Assembly: GCF_008728515.1 (NCBI RefSeq)
Contig: NC_044981.1
Coordinates: 112,893,702-112,957,701, forward strand
Origin: Papio anubis
Lineage: Eukaryota; Chordata; Mammalia; Primates; Cercopithecidae
Direction of reading: 5' to 3'
DNA: 64,000 nucleotides
This document shows positions 11,594 through 24,050 of this stretch, one piece after another. The notes under the pieces were generated by a model. The model saw nothing but the letters and a program-made list of their open reading frames with translations. It searched no databases and was not told where the DNA came from. The position numbers and the translations under genes were made by a program. Positions within the stretch are counted from its first letter, which is position 1, and each line of letters begins with the position of its first letter.

Positions 11594-11893
11594 GGGCCGG
11601 GTGTGGTGGCTCATGCCTGTAATCCCAGCACTTTGGGAGGCCGAGGCGGGTGGGTCATCTGAGGTTGAGAGTTCGAGACCAGCCTGACCAACATGGAGAA
11701 ACCTCATCTCTACTAAAAATACAAAATTAGCCTGGTGTGGTGGCGCATACCTGTAATCCCAGCTACTCAGGAGGCTGAGGCAGGAGAATCACTTTTACCC
11801 GGGAGATGGATGTTGCAGTGAGCCGAGATCGTACCATTGCACTCCAGCCTGGATAGCAAGAGTAAAACTCCGTCTCAAAAAAAAAAAAAAAAG
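11594..11893 (+). mobile_element. Alu
   Basis: Full forward Alu, gggccgggtgtggtggctc to an A16-type tail. Confidence 0.9.
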
Positions 11894-12034
11894 AAAAGGG
11901 CCTGCTTTTCCTCATTATAGTCAGTGGTAGGTTATGGTCAGCCAAAAACCATTCTCTTGTTGTAATCAAGGGTTTGTAGGTTTTTGCATTTTCCAAGTTT
12001 CCTGTTTTTGAGGGTTTGTCTGTGGTTCCATAGT

Positions 12035-13340
12035 TCTTTTGCTTATTCATTCATTCAGAAATATTTACTGAATGCCTATCATGTAGGCATTCTTCTAGGT
12101 GTTAGTGCATATAACAGTGAGCAGAACGAAATGTCAACACGCATAGAGCAAATATTCTAGTAGACAGTTAAAAAATAGATAATGTATCAGTAAGAGTCCA
12201 ATCAGAATGTCAGAAACTACCTTTGATGTAGAGGGAATTGGTCTCACATGTGTTAGAAGGGCTGGGAAAACAAAAGGTAATAGGAGAGGGGTTGGGAGAA
12301 CAAATAGGAAAAAAGGGAGCACCCAGAAATAATAATTGTTAGTACCCCTGCTACTGCATTGTTGAAAATGCTGTAAAAGTTTGTTCTGAATCAGCAGAAA
12401 AGGCGCTCCCTCACCAGGCTGGAACTACCACCAGTGTTGTTGCTAGAAACCTGGAGCAGGAAGGAGCTGCTTCTCCCCTCTGTCTTCCAGTCACTCACCA
12501 TGAATACCTGCTATTGGCAAGGCCCATCTGGATGGCAGATGCCAAAGCAGCCTGGAAAGTGGAGTTTGCTGACTTCCACCCCCTACAGTATATAGCAGAG
12601 CACAGAAAAGTGGAAAGGAGACCGAAAAGAAAAAGGAGGCCGGGCGCAGTGGCTAACGCCTGTAATCCCAACAATTTGGGAGGCCAAGGTGGGCAGATCA
12701 CCTGAGGCCAGGAGTTCGAGACCAGCCTGGTCCAACGTGGTGAAACCCTGTCTCTACTAAAAATACAAAAATCAGCTGGGTGTGGTGGTGGATGCCTGTA
12801 ATCCCAGCTACTTGGGAGGCTGAGGCAGGTGAATCGCTTGAATCTGGGAGTTAGACGTTGCAGTGAGCCAAGATCGTGCCACTGCACTCCAGCCTGGGCA
12901 ACAGAGTGAGACTCTGTCTCAAAAAAAAGAAAAGAAAAAGGAAAATAATGTGGCCAAATACACTGCTAATTACCATGAAGAAGAATACACAAGAGTAGGA
13001 GGAAAAACAATAAAGACAGGGGTGACGGGAGCTACTCTAGTTAGAGAGTCGTAAGAAGAAGCCACTTGGCAGAAGGAACATTTGAGCAGAGACTTAAGAG
13101 AAGTGAAGGTGTAAGTGACATGAAAGCATTCTAGGCAGAGGAAACAGCAAATGCTGAGGACCTGAGACAGGCAGAGTACAGCAAGGACACCATGGTTGCA
13201 GCTCAGCCAGCAGGGTAGAGTGGTGGGAGATAAGGACTGGTGGCTGAGGAGCCCTGGGACTTTGTAGCCCATGATAAGGACTTTATGGGAGAGCGGGGAG
13301 AAAAGTAGAAACAAGGAGATGAGGAAGGAGTCTTATCACA
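12035..13340 (-). repeat. L2-like ancient LINE, antisense, split by an Alu
   Basis: 12045-12165 reads as the reverse of the L2 3' end (attcagaaatatttactgaa ... taggtgttagtgcatataac). 13060-13340 reads as antisense L2 body (gaacatttgagcagagactt, gaaacagcaaatgctgagg). A forward Alu sits at 12636-12938. The 12350-12635 stretch is not assigned. Assignment is by memory of the consensus. Confidence 0.55.
12636..12938 (+). mobile_element. Alu
   Basis: Forward Alu, ggccgggcgcagtggctaac to a tail of A8 then gaaaagaaaaagg. Complete, S-type. Confidence 0.9.
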
Positions 13341-14414
13341 GTGGCTTGAATAATGTGTTAATCTTTACAGTGTGCAAGAGCAATGTAAAATGTAGGGGCA
13401 GTAAAAGATAAACAAAAACTAAGGGGAAAATATTCTAAAAATTCTCCAGAAAAATTCTGGAGTGAAGAGCATGTGTGGAGCATGCATGTATGTCTATGCT
13501 AACTTCATCTACAGAGAAACAAACAGTTTCATCTAAGGATTAACTAAGTATGTACTTGGTTTTTACTTCCTTCCGCCCCTAACCGCACAGTCTTGAACTT
13601 GCAAATTTACTTTTAAGGAACCTTGGTTAGACTGGAAATAAAACTTTATTCTGTGTCTACTATTGCAAGGCACAGTATTAGACACTGTGAAAAAGTAAAA
13701 CAGATGTAAAATATGCATCCTGCTCTTAAGACATTCTTAGTCATAGACAGAGGCATGGAAAGTTCAATTAGGATATAAGAATTGTTATAAAGTAGTAAAT
13801 TAATGGTACATACAAGTGCTGAGGGTTCCAGGAAAGAGAAAAACGTGAAGTAGAGGTTGTCTTCAAAGTTTTCTTAGAAAAGGAAGTTCAGCCATATTTT
13901 AAAGGATCAGCAAGATTTTAAATGTACTAATCTTTCAGCTTCAAGACATAAGGACTTGGCACAGAGCACTTAGCACAGAACCTGGTGCATAGTAGGTACT
14001 CAGTCATTTGTTGAGTGAATTAAATTTGTACTTATTTGATATTAAACCAAGTTGAGAGGAAAGTAAGTTGGAAATAATGTCTTTCTTTATTCAACTTGTC
14101 TGCTGGCCATTTTGCTACGTTTCTGAGACTTTCCGTTAAAAGATGAACAGAAAGACAGACAGTTGAAATCATCTGCTTTGCCTGAAGATGTCAAGTTTGG
14201 TATCCAGAGTATCCCATGGAAATTTCAATATTTAATATCACTGAATAAGCCTTTGGTCAAAAGTGGTGATATATAATAATGGAATTATTAGCCTATTATT
14301 CTGAGAATTAAACACATTGATATCATCACCTTTCTAAATATCAGTAGAAGTTTGGATGTTTACTAATATAAAAATCATCTTGAAAGATTTCTTCCTTTTC
14401 TTTTTTTCTCCCAG

Positions 14415-14644
14415 GAGGAAGAAGCAGTACTTTTTTGTCTCATAGCATTAGTAACCAAGCTAACGTTCACCAGTCTGTCATTAGCTCCTGGCTCAGCACT
14501 GATCCTGCAAAAGACCGAATTGAAATCACAAGCTTGCTTCCCAGTAGGTCTCTGTCTGTGAACAGTTTGGATGTTTTAGGTCCTTGTCTTGTTTGTGGAA
14601 CCGACGCAGAAGCAATTTATGTTACTAGACATCTTTTTTCATAG
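14415..14644 (+). CDS. NUP43: NUP43 terminal coding exon, residues 305-380 and stop
   Basis: Acceptor ..tctcccag|GAGGAAGAAGC; stop TAG at 14642-14644. The frame reads GGRSSTFLSHSISNQANVHQ ... DRIEITSLLPSRSLSVNSLD ... AIYVTRHLFS. The C-terminal end matches NUP43. The five exons sum to 822 bases, or 273 residues plus stop. Added to 107 upstream residues this gives the usual 380, so there is no net indel relative to human. This part closes the propeller. Confidence 0.97.
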
Positions 14645-15202
14645 AAGTACTGTAATTATAAGATTTCAGATAGAACATACAATTAGCCCTTTGAAATCCA
14701 ACTTCTGTGCAAAATTTTATTATCAGAAAATGCAAGATTTGCAGGGGAAACATCAGTAAACTACCATTAATGTCAATGCCCAGTTTTGGCTTTTGTTAGC
14801 CTGACACTCCCACACAGTTGTAGGATCCGGTAGATGGCTGATGGCAAAATATTGTGAACATGTGGAAGAAAATCAGTGGGATTCTGGTGCTGATGAATGG
14901 GTTACCTTCAGAGTATTATTGACAGCTCATGGAACTAGTTCTTTATTTTTGATGCTGTGGGAATTAACACATCAGTGGTGGTTATGGGAACCACCAACAG
15001 GTTCCTACAGTTTTTATCAGTAGTATGTGGAGTATATGCCTTCCTAGTGGCAGTTGCCAATGTTAACGATTATTCTTTTTATTGCAAGTATTTCCTGTGA
15101 TCCTTCCACACTTTATTTCCTTAATAATAATAATAATCTTTTTCAGAAAGAATTGAGTAGAGCAAAAATGACAAAGATGTATAGCTGTGTTCGATTTTTT
15201 TT

Positions 15203-15513
15203 CTGTTTTTTTTTTTTTTTTTTTTTTTGAGGCAGAGTCTTGCTCTGCTGCAGTGCAATGGTGCGATTTCGGCTCACTGCAACCTCCGCCTCCTTCCAGT
15301 TCAAGCGATTCTCCTGCCTCAGCCTCCTGAGTAGCTGGAACTACAGGGGTGCACCACCACGCCCAGCTAATTTTTGTATTTTTAATAGAGACAGAGTTTC
15401 ACCATGTTGGCCAGAATGGTCTCGATCTCTTGACCTCATCATGATCCACCCGCCTCGACCTCCCAAAGTGCTGGGATTACAGGTGTGAGCCATTGTGCCC
15501 ATGCTGAAATTTT
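15203..15513 (-). mobile_element. Alu in NUP43 3' flank
   Basis: Reverse Alu, 22-base poly-T, gaggcagagtcttgctc to gtgtgagccattgtgcccatgc. A short deletion follows 'tgctctgctgcagtgcaatgg'. Confidence 0.9.
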
Positions 15514-16077
15514 TTTAAGGTGAAAATGTTTTGACAAGTTGCTTTTTCAGAATAGGTTTTTGAGCAGAACTCTTTCAGCTCCTTAGACCCAATTTTATTT
15601 TTGTTGAAAAGGAAAAGATACAACATTTTTCCTAAGGAATTTAGCTTTTGTTTAGCTTCACAGCATAGTTGAAAGTTGCCAGACTGAACATTGTGCAACC
15701 AAGTAGAATTCTATATTGATAAGCGAACTGATTTCCAAACTAAAATTTGATAGATAAAAGTATTATTAATCAAATGATGATATGATCAGAGTAAAGAATT
15801 TTGCCATTTTAAGTCTTTTGTTTTAGCCACCTGTAGTCTTAACAACCATCTTTATCCTTGTCTGCAGGGATAATAATAACCTAATGTAGTGTTTTAAGAT
15901 AATTTAATGATACTATCTTTCCAAAGTTTGTTAGATTTTAAATGTATTATTGAGCTGAGACCTTAATGACAAATCACTGCTGCTATAAGACAATTGAAGT
16001 GTTCATTTACTTTGTAATTCCAATAATCATAGTTACGGAATTATGGTAAGGTTTTGCTTTTCTGTCCTATAAATATA

Positions 16078-16690
16078 TATATTTTTTGAGACGGGGTTTC
16101 GCTCTTGTTGCTGAGGCTGGAGTGAAATGGCATGATCTCAGCTCACTGCAACCTCCGTCTCTTAGGTTCAAGCAGTTCTCCTGCCTCAGCCTTCCGAGTA
16201 GCTGGGATTACAGGCATGCGCTGCCACACCCTGATAATTTTTTTTTTTTTTTTTTTTTTTGAGATGAAGTTTTGGTCTTTCACCCAGGCTGGAGTGCAGA
16301 GGCACTACTCTCGGCTCACTGCAACGTCCACCTTCTGGTTTCAAGTGATTCTCCTGCCTCAGCCTCCCGAGTAGCTAGAATTACTTACAGGTGCTCGTCA
16401 CCACGCCCAGCTAATTTTTGTATTTTTAGTAGAGACAGGGTTTCACTGTGTTGGCCAGGCTGGTCTTGAACTCCTGCCCTCGTGATCCACCTGCCTCAGC
16501 CTCCCAAAATGCTGGGATTACAGGCGTGAGCCACCGCTTCTGGCTGATTTTTGTATTAATAGTAGAGACAGGGTTTCACCATGTTGGCCAGGGCTGGTCT
16601 CGAACTCCTGACCATGGGTAATCAGCCCGCCTTGGCCTCCAAAAGTGCTGGGATTACAGGCATGAGCCCCACTGCGCCCTACCTATTTGC
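16078..16690 (-). mobile_element. Nested reverse Alus
   Basis: The outer Alu starts at 16085 (gagacggggtttcgctcttg), breaks at 'cacaccctgataa', and resumes at about 16545 (ctgatttttgtattaatagtag) through 16685. The inner Alu runs from the poly-T at 16240 to about 16543. Confidence 0.85.
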
Positions 16691-16849
16691 AATTCTTTTA
16701 ATGCCACTTTACCTCAGGGGTTTTGGATTTTTGATCTGTCTATAGTAGTATTGCTGGGACTAATGTTTTAAAGAATTTTTGTTACTACTAAATAATTACA
16801 GAAAAAGCAAAGTCAAAAGAAAATTTTAAGTACTTAGAATTTCAAGCAC

Positions 16850-17110
16850 ACAGTATTCTTTTCATATCTGTTTCTATCCATCAATGTATATAATTTTTTA
16901 ATAAAATGAAATATACATACTATCTTTGTGGATGCACATTCCCTAGCAGTAAACACATTTTTTTCTATTATCGTTTTGAACTGCTACATAATATTCTAAG
17001 GTATAGGTGTGTGTACCATAATTTATTTCAGTTGGTTGCCTATTATTGATTATTTCATGTTTCCAGCTTCTCACTATTATGATTAGTGCTATAATGCCTA
17101 TTTGATTTAA
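16850..17110 (+). repeat. L1M-type 3' end fragment
   Basis: The phrases 'ctgctacataatattctaag', 'taccataatttatttcagtt' and 'gattagtgctataatgcc' match the general pattern of mammalian L1M 3' ends. Subfamily not assigned. Confidence 0.5.
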
Positions 17111-17160
17111 TTGGCATTTCTTTTAAAACTTGGCTTTTATTCTTGGTGGTTTTTTATTTT

Positions 17161-17457
17161 TTATTTTTTTTAATTTTTAGACGGAGTCTCGCTCTGTAAC
17201 CAGACTGGAGTGCAGTGGTGTGGTCTCAACTCACTGCAACCTCCACCTCCCGGGTTCGAGCGATTCTCCTGCCTCAGCCTCCCGAGTAGCTGGGATTACA
17301 GGCATGCGCCACAACACCCGGCTAATTTTTTGTATTTTTAGTAGAGAGGGGGTTTCACTATGTTAGCCAGTCTGGTCTCGAACTCCTTACCTCAGGTGAT
17401 CCACCCACCTCAGCCTCCCAAAGTGCTGGGATTACAGGCATGAGCCACTGTGCCAGC
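17161..17457 (-). mobile_element. Alu
   Basis: Complete reverse Alu, agacggagtctcgctctg to catgagccactgtgccagcc. Confidence 0.92.
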
Positions 17458-17614
17458 CAAATCATTTGATTTCTTTCTTAATACTTTCTGTCCCCTGGCA
17501 TCATGCTGTCCTGTCCTAGGTTTATATAAATGTTAACCTGTAATTCCTTTTATTTTGTGGCTTTGTATTTTGCATGTAATGATTGCATTTGGAATGTAAT
17601 TATTTAATGTGTCT

Positions 17615-17850
17615 GAAGTTTTTTTCTTTTTATTATGGATAATTCCAAACATATGAAAAGGATGGTTTTATTAACCTGTGTACTCATTGCCCAGCTTCAT
17701 CAATTAACAACACACAGCCAGTCTTACCTCTGCTGCTGTTCATTCCCCACCCCTGCTCTGGATCACTGTAAAGCAAATTCCAGATGTCATTTCAATCATA
17801 ATTCTTCACTGTACATCTCTGAAGGATGAGACACACACACACACACTTTT
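17615..17850 (+). repeat. L1M-like fragment plus short CA repeat
   Basis: 'ggataattccaaacatatga ... cattgcccagcttcatcaat ... gtaaagcaaattccagatgtcatt' follows the L1M 3' UTR pattern seen again near 36.7 kb. A (CA)n run of about 10 units ends it at 17831-17848. Confidence 0.5.
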
Positions 17851-17863
17851 TTTGGTGGGGGGT

Positions 17864-18155
17864 TGGTAGGGGAGACAGAGTCTCGCTCTGTGACCCAGGC
17901 TGAAGTGCAGTGGCATGATCACAGCTTACTGCAGCCTCAACCTCCCAAGCTCAAGCAGTCCTCTCACCTCAGCATCCTAAGTAGCTGGGACTACAAGTGT
18001 GTGCCACCACATCCAGCTAATTTTTTTAACTTTTTTGTAGAGATAGGGTCTCACTATATTGCCCAGGCTGGTCTTGAACTCCTAGACTCAAGCAATCCTC
18101 CTGCCTTGGTTTTCCAAAGTGCTTGGATTACAGACCTGAACCACTGTGCCTGGCC
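17864..18155 (-). mobile_element. Alu, old
   Basis: Reverse J-like Alu, gagacagagtctcgctctg to ctgaaccactgtgcctggcc. Confidence 0.85.
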
Positions 18156-18564
18156 TCTTGTCAATCTTAATATCACAAAAGTAGACAAGTAGATATTTTG
18201 TGCTTTGTGATGTAATATAAAAGGAGTAAATAACACCACCTATGAAATATTCTTGCCCAGAAGAAACTACTTGTCTTTTATTTTGTGGCATTCCAGGAGT
18301 AAGTAAAAACCATACACTTATTCAGCTCAGAGTAGGTTTTTTCCTAGCACTGAAAAGTAAACCAGATAATTTGGATAATTGCTGTTACCCTAAATATCAT
18401 TTCAAGGACTGTTTTCAGCCTAGCTGTCCTTCCCCATCTCCTAGCAACAAAACTGAACCTGATTTACCTGTCTTTACAGACACTACAGGAGACGAAAGAA
18501 CATGTTAAATGACAACATATTGTCCTGTAGTTGCACTATTAAGACCACATCATGTTGTCCTGTC

Positions 18565-18706
18565 CACCATGCCCAGCTAATTTTGTATTTTTAGTAGAGA
18601 TGGGTTTCTCCATGTTGGTCAGGCTGGTCTCGAACTCTCGACCTCAGATGATCCGCCTGCCTTGGCCTCCCAAAGTGCTAGGATTACAGGCGCGAGCCAC
18701 TGAGTA
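18565..18706 (-). mobile_element. Alu fragment
   Basis: Only the left half of a reverse Alu (ccaccatgcccagctaattt to gattacaggcgcgagccact), with no poly-T end. The 400 bases before it (18156-18564) are unique-looking, with no gene. Confidence 0.85.
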
Positions 18707-18991
18707 TTTGTAACCATAAGAGAAAGTATATTTTAACAGCGTTACATTTCATGCCAGTTGACAAGTTCTGCCAATTTTAATATGAAACTAAGCTTTATGT
18801 AATATAATACCATAATTTATGAATTTGTTCATTGTCACTGCCTTTATTCATGAAACCATCAAATAGAGTGTCTTTCAAGGGTTGCAGGATCTTAGAGGTA
18901 GAAAGTACCTTGGTGATAATCTCCAGCCTAAATTTCATCATCCCTTCTACGGTATTCCCAACAAAGTATCATCAAACCTATACTTAAAAAC

Positions 18992-19290
18992 ATATGGTGG
19001 CCAGGCACCGTGGCTCACACTTGTAATGCTAGCACTTTGGGAGGCAGAGGTGGGTGGAGCACCTGAGGTCAGGAGTTCGAGATCAGCCTGGCCAACATGG
19101 CGAAACCCCGTCTCTACTAAAAATGCGAAAAAAAAATTAACCGAGTGTGGTGGCAGGCATCTATAATCCCAGCTACTTGGGAGGCTGAGACCGGAGAATT
19201 GCTTGAACCCGGGAGGCAGAAGTTGCAGTGACCCAAGTTCGTGCACTTCACTCCAGCCTGGGCAAAAGAGCAAAACTCCGTCTCAAAAAA
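18992..19290 (+). mobile_element. Alu
   Basis: Forward Alu, ggccaggcaccgtggctcac to ctccgtctcaaaaaa. Confidence 0.9.
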
Positions 19291-19649
19291 TATACATACA
19301 TATGGTGATAAAGTTTCCCATTTTCCAATGCAGCTTCACATTTGAACAACTCTAATTGATACAGCTTTATGGCAGGGTTTTAGTGTGTGAGTGGGATCCA
19401 AAACACTCAATCCTGTAAAAGGGTACAGTCCTGTTGTACATTAACACACTGATGATGTGAGCCTATGAGATGAGCCAATTACCAATTATGTTATATTCGA
19501 ATCTGCTTTGTGTTGGGATACTTTAACGTAGGGTTTCAGTAAATAAATGAATTTTCATATACTGAACTGAAATTTGCTTTCATCTGTCTTATCTCAGGAG
19601 CCACACACACAAAATTCCTCTCATCACATATTCAAATATATTGATTATA

Positions 19650-19945
19650 GTCTCTCTAGTGAAGGTTTCCTTCTCACTCTTTCTTGCCATTTTTGGCTAA
19701 ATCCTTCTTATCCTTCAAGACTCCTTCTAGTTGTCATTTTCTCCAGACAGCTTTTACTGGCCTCCAGCAATCCAGACTAAATTGCGCTCTGCTTCAAAGG
19801 CCCACTGTGCAGAACTTAAATTGTGCGCAAAGCAGTGTGTTAAGAAGCCTGTCTCCCCCTGCTGGGCCACAAGATCAAGAACAGGGCCCATGTCTTAGTG
19901 TAACAGTGTTTAACAGTGTCTGAACCATAGTAAGCAATGAGTCAG
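19650..19945 (+). repeat. L2-like LINE 3' fragment
   Basis: Sense L2-type text: 'ttatccttcaagactccttc', 'agcttttactggcc', 'acagggcccatgtcttagtg', 'gaaccatagtaagcaatgag'. Diverged. The short open frames here are chance. Confidence 0.5.
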
Positions 19946-20008
19946 TTTATTGACCTAGTTTTCACAATCTTGTTTTCCCTTTAAAAATTACTCCTCTTTG
20001 TCAAAGGC

Positions 20009-20950
20009 CTTTTTTTTTTTTTTGAGACTTAAGTCTCGCTCTGTCGCCCAGGCAGGAGCACAATGCAATGATCTCAGCTCACTGCAACCTCCGCCTCCCA
20101 GGTTCAAGCAATTCTCCTGTCTCAGCCTCCCGAGTAGCAGGGATTACAGGTGTGCGCCCAGCTAATTTTTTGTATTTTTAGTAGAGATGGGGTAGAGACG
20201 GGGTTTCACCATGTTGGCCAGGCTGGTCTTGAACTCCTGACCTCAAGTGAACCACCCTCCTCAGCCTCCCAAAGTGCTGGGATTATAGGCGTGAGCCACT
20301 GTGCTCGGCCAGAGGCCCTCTTTAAGTGTGACTTCTAAGATAAACACTTTTTCATACATTGTCTGCCTTGCTGATTATGATAGAAACCTTGCCATCCTGT
20401 TAATAGGAATGATATTCCTTTGTAATGCTGTCTCAGCTTCTGAAGTGTTCACATGTGATACTCCTAAGCCACACTTCCTATATTTGGGAGTTAATACAAA
20501 TGGTTTCTAATCCTTAATATGGGCCTATCTTTCTTGTTCTAAGAAAAATTTCATTTCAGTATAGGAAAGGAACAACAATTTTCTTTGAATCTTTTGTAGA
20601 AGCTATTATTTTCTACATAATTAGCCCAGCATGCTCTCTCCACTTTCATCCCATTGATTAGGAAAGATGTTTGAGACAGGATTTCACTCTGTCACCCAGG
20701 CTGGAGTGCAGTGGTGTGATCCCTGGCTCACTGCAGCCTCGACCTGGGCCCAAGCAATCCTCCCACCTCAGTTTCCCAATCTGAGATTGCAGGCATGTAC
20801 CACCAAGCCTGACTAATTTTTGCAATTTTTATTGAGATGGGGTTTCACTATATTGCCCAGGCTGGTCTTGAACTCCTGGGCTAAAGCAATCTGCTTGCCT
20901 TGGCCTCCCAAAGTGCTAGGATTACAGACAAGAGCCACCATGCCCAGCCA
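20009..20950 (-). mobile_element. Two reverse Alus in intergenic DNA
   Basis: 20009-20310: poly-T, with an internal duplication 'gatggggtagagacggggt'. 20668-20950: no poly-T, J-like. The 20311-20667 gap and 20951-21339 are unique AT-rich sequence with no gene. Confidence 0.87.
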
Positions 20951-21339
20951 GAAAGATGTTAAATGAAATGAAGGTCTTAGGCCCACTGCTGGAGTCTTCT
21001 CAATTATCAATGAAACATGAATCTTTGCTATTTGGCTACAGTTACTGAAATATTTATAACAACCTAATTACTGACGTTTCATTCCATTTATCTTATTTAC
21101 AAGGTTATTGTGAGAAAATGTGCTATAGTTATCATACTATCAAAAATTTGGCATAATTGAAAAATTCCTGGTCCTTTGTGAATAGTACTTCTATTTAATT
21201 GTATTATGGAAACATCCTTTTAATAATCCACTCTAGACTCTTGTCCAAGAAGCATACTAAATTCAACAGTATATAGTTTATATCGAGCCTTTAGTTAAGC
21301 TTATGGTATCAATAGTATCTAGCTCAGACTAACAGGTGG

Positions 21340-21952
21340 TCTGGCCAGGTACAGTGCCTCATGCCTGTAATCCCAGCACTTTGGGAGGCCAAGGGGGGTG
21401 GATTACCTGAGGTCAGGTGTTGAAGACCAACATGGCGAAACCCCGTCTCTACTAAAAACACAAAAATTAGCCTGGCGTGGTGACAGGCACCTGTAGTCCC
21501 AGCTACTTGGGAGGCTGAGGCAGGAGAATCGCTTGAACCCAGGAGGCGGAGGTTGCAGTGAGCTGAGATCGTGCCACTGCACTCTAGCCTGACAATAGAG
21601 CAAGACTCCATCTCAAAAAAAAAAAAAAAAAGAAAGAAAAAATTGGGCCGGGCACAGTGGCTGACACCTGTAATCCCAGCACTTTGGGAGGCCGAGGCAG
21701 GCGGATCACCTGAGGTCAGTAGTTCGAGGCCAGCCTGACCAACACCAACACGGTGAAACCCCATCTCTACTTAAAAAAAAAAAAAAAAAAATAGAATATT
21801 AGCCAGGCATATTGGTGCATGCCTGTAATCCCAGCTACTCTGGAGGCTGAGGCAGGAGAATCGCTTGAACCTGGGAGGCAGAGGTTGCGATGAGCGGAGA
21901 TTGTTCCATTGCACTCCAGCCTGGGAAACCAGCGAAACTGTTTCAAAAAAAA
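21340..21952 (+). mobile_element. Two forward Alus
   Basis: 21340-21640 and 21646-21950. The first has a 17-A tail followed by gaaagaaaaaattg. The second has a long internal A run (21774-21791) in its middle A-rich linker. Confidence 0.88.
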
Positions 21953-22259
21953 AATGAAGGTCTGAACAGTAGTCGTGCTCTTGTTTTACAGATATGAAGC
22001 TTGGGGAGACCCAATATATGATATGCAACTATTTTATTTGAACCCTTATTGGTATCATTCTGACCTACCATTAATGTTAAACGGCAACATAAAACAATTA
22101 ACAGCGAGGTCCTGGGCCACAGTCATCTTAGCATTGAGCCAGTTCCCAACATTTCCCTACATTCAATGTGTACAAAAAGGGCAGAAAACTCCAGGGGGTG
22201 CAGGAGAAGTAGAATGACTGGAAGCTGGCTGATCAGATAATGTTAACTTAAAATAAGGT

Positions 22260-22430
22260 TCAGCTGGGCAAGGTGGCTCATGCCAGTAATCCCAGCACTT
22301 TGGGAGGCTGAGCCAGAAGGATTGCTTGAGCTTGGGAGGCGGAGGTTGCAGTGAGTGAACCATTGCATTCTAGCCTGGGTGGCAGCATGACTCAAAACTA
22401 AATTAAATTTAAATTTAATTAAAATATTTT
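22260..22430 (+). mobile_element. Alu with large internal deletion
   Basis: The left-arm head (ctgggcaaggtggctcatgc) passes straight into the right arm (gattgcttgagcttgggagg) and an AT tail. About 130 bases are missing. Unique sequence follows at 22431-22664. Confidence 0.8.
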
Positions 22431-22664
22431 TTAAAATGTTGTAGCTGCAAAAAAATCAGAAGAGTTTTTACCCCTCTATAGGGGTAGAATAAACTTTAAA
22501 AAATCTTAGCCAGAGAGGTCCTAGAATCCATGATACACCAGTAGCAAGGCATACATCTAGCACCCAGATTTGGTTTCTTATACTATATTCCAATAAAAGG
22601 AACCAGGGAGCCTTGAGGGAATGGTGATCCCTGAACCGGGGCAAGAAATATACAAGATAACTTG

Positions 22665-23270
22665 GAGAACTGGGTGTGGTGGCTCACGCTTGTAATCCTG
22701 CACTTTGGGAGGCCAAAGCGGGCGGATCACTTGAGCTCAGGAGTTCGAGGCCAGCCTGGGCGACATAGGGAGAGCTGGTCTCTACAAAAAATACAAAAAT
22801 TAGGCATGCCGGGCATGGTGGCTCACGCCTGTAATCCCAGCACTTTGGGAGGCTGAGGCGGGCAGATCATCTGAGGTCGGGAGTTCAAGACCAGCCTGAC
22901 CAACATGGAGAAACCCCTTCTCTACTAAAACTACAAAATTAGCTGGGCATGGTGGTGCATGCCTGTAATCCCAGCTACTCAGGAACGCTGAGGAAGGAGA
23001 ATTGTTTGAACCCAGCAGGCGGAGGTTGCGGTGAGCCGAGATGGCACTGCTGCACTCCAGCCTGGGCAACAAGAACAAAACTTGGTCTCAAAAAAAAAAA
23101 AAAAATTAGTCAGTCGTGATGGCCTGCGCCTGTAATCCCAAGCTACTCGGATGCTGAGGCAGGAGGATCACCTGAGTCCTGGGGGTTGAAGCTGCAGTGA
23201 GCCATAATTATATCACTGCACTTCAACTTGGGTGACAGAGTGAGACCCCATCTAAAAAAAAAAAGAGATT
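22665..23270 (+). mobile_element. Alu interrupted by a younger Alu
   Basis: The outer Alu runs 22665-22802 and 23101-23265. The inner full Alu is about 22806-23098. The target word aaaaattag stands at both joints (the end of the outer left half and 'aaaaaaattag' at 23098-23108). Confidence 0.87.
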
Positions 23271-23304
23271 TTGGAGCATCTTGTACTGCCTGAAAATATG
23301 AAAG

Positions 23305-24050
23305 TTCTTTTTTTTTTTTTAAAGGTGAGGTCTTGCTTTGTTACCCAGGCTGAAGTGCAGTGGCTAGATCTCGGCTCACTGCAGCGTTGGCCTCCTGGGC
23401 TCAGGCGATCCTTCTGCCTGAGCCTCCTGAGTAGCTGGGACTACAGTTGTGTACCACCACACCTGGCTGATTTATAAAGATGAGGTCTTGCTATGTTACC
23501 CAGGCTGGTCTCGAACTCTTGGGCTTAAGTGATTCTCCTGTCTCAGCCTCCAGAAGTGCTGGGATTAAAGGGGTGAGCCACCAAACTGGGCAGAAAGTTC
23601 TTTAAAACACACACACACCCGCGACAAGCCAACTGAAAGAGCTCCAGTGGCCAAAACTGAAACAACTTGAGCAACAAAATAAATACCCAAAGCATAAAAT
23701 AGATATCCATGAGGCCATACAGACATAAAGGGTTTTTCTTTTGTTTATTTGTTTACTTATTTATTTTTATGTAAGATGGACCCTTGCTTTGTCACCCAGA
23801 CTGGAGTGCAGTGGTACAATCTCAGCTCACTGCAACCTCCACCTCCTGAGTTCAAGCGATTCTCCTGCCTCAGCCTCCCAAGTAGCTGGGACTACAGGCA
23901 TGCACCCACCACGGCCGATTTTTTGTATTTTTAGTAGAGACAAGATTTCACCATGTTGGCCAGGCTAGTCTCGAGCTCCTGACTTAGTGATCCGCCCACC
24001 TCGGTCTCCCAAAGTGCTAGGATTATAGGTGTGAACTACCATGCCCGGCC
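23305..24050 (-). mobile_element. Two reverse Alus
   Basis: 23305-23593 and 23755-24048. A (CA)n stub lies between them at about 23608-23619. Confidence 0.85.

Larger units (their letters stand above)
10292..14414 (+). other. NUP43: NUP43 last intron
   Basis: GT-AG intron with an acceptor in a long pyrimidine tract (ttcttccttttctttttttctcccag). Repeats are listed separately. Bases 11291-11590 and 13340-14400 carry no gene. A line near 13970-14030 (ctggtgcatagtaggtactcag) is a typical L2 LINE 3' remnant. Confidence 0.82.
14645..19560 (+). other. NUP43: Probable NUP43 3' UTR and flank
   Basis: Sequence after the NUP43 stop with no further coding exon. 14645-15200 and 15514-16077 look unique and AT-rich; the rest is mostly Alu and L1M remains. 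Two AATAAA hexamers could end the transcript: 16900-16905 and 19542-19547. I cannot choose between them or exclude other signals. My recollection is that the human gene ends several kilobases before the LATS1 start, which fits the second better. Confidence 0.4.

Noticed and set aside
21324..21764. Frame of 146 codons on the minus strand, and many like it in the window
   Set aside because: The translation is typical Alu antisense text (for example 'CHHARLIFVFLVETGF'), which repeats at each Alu copy.
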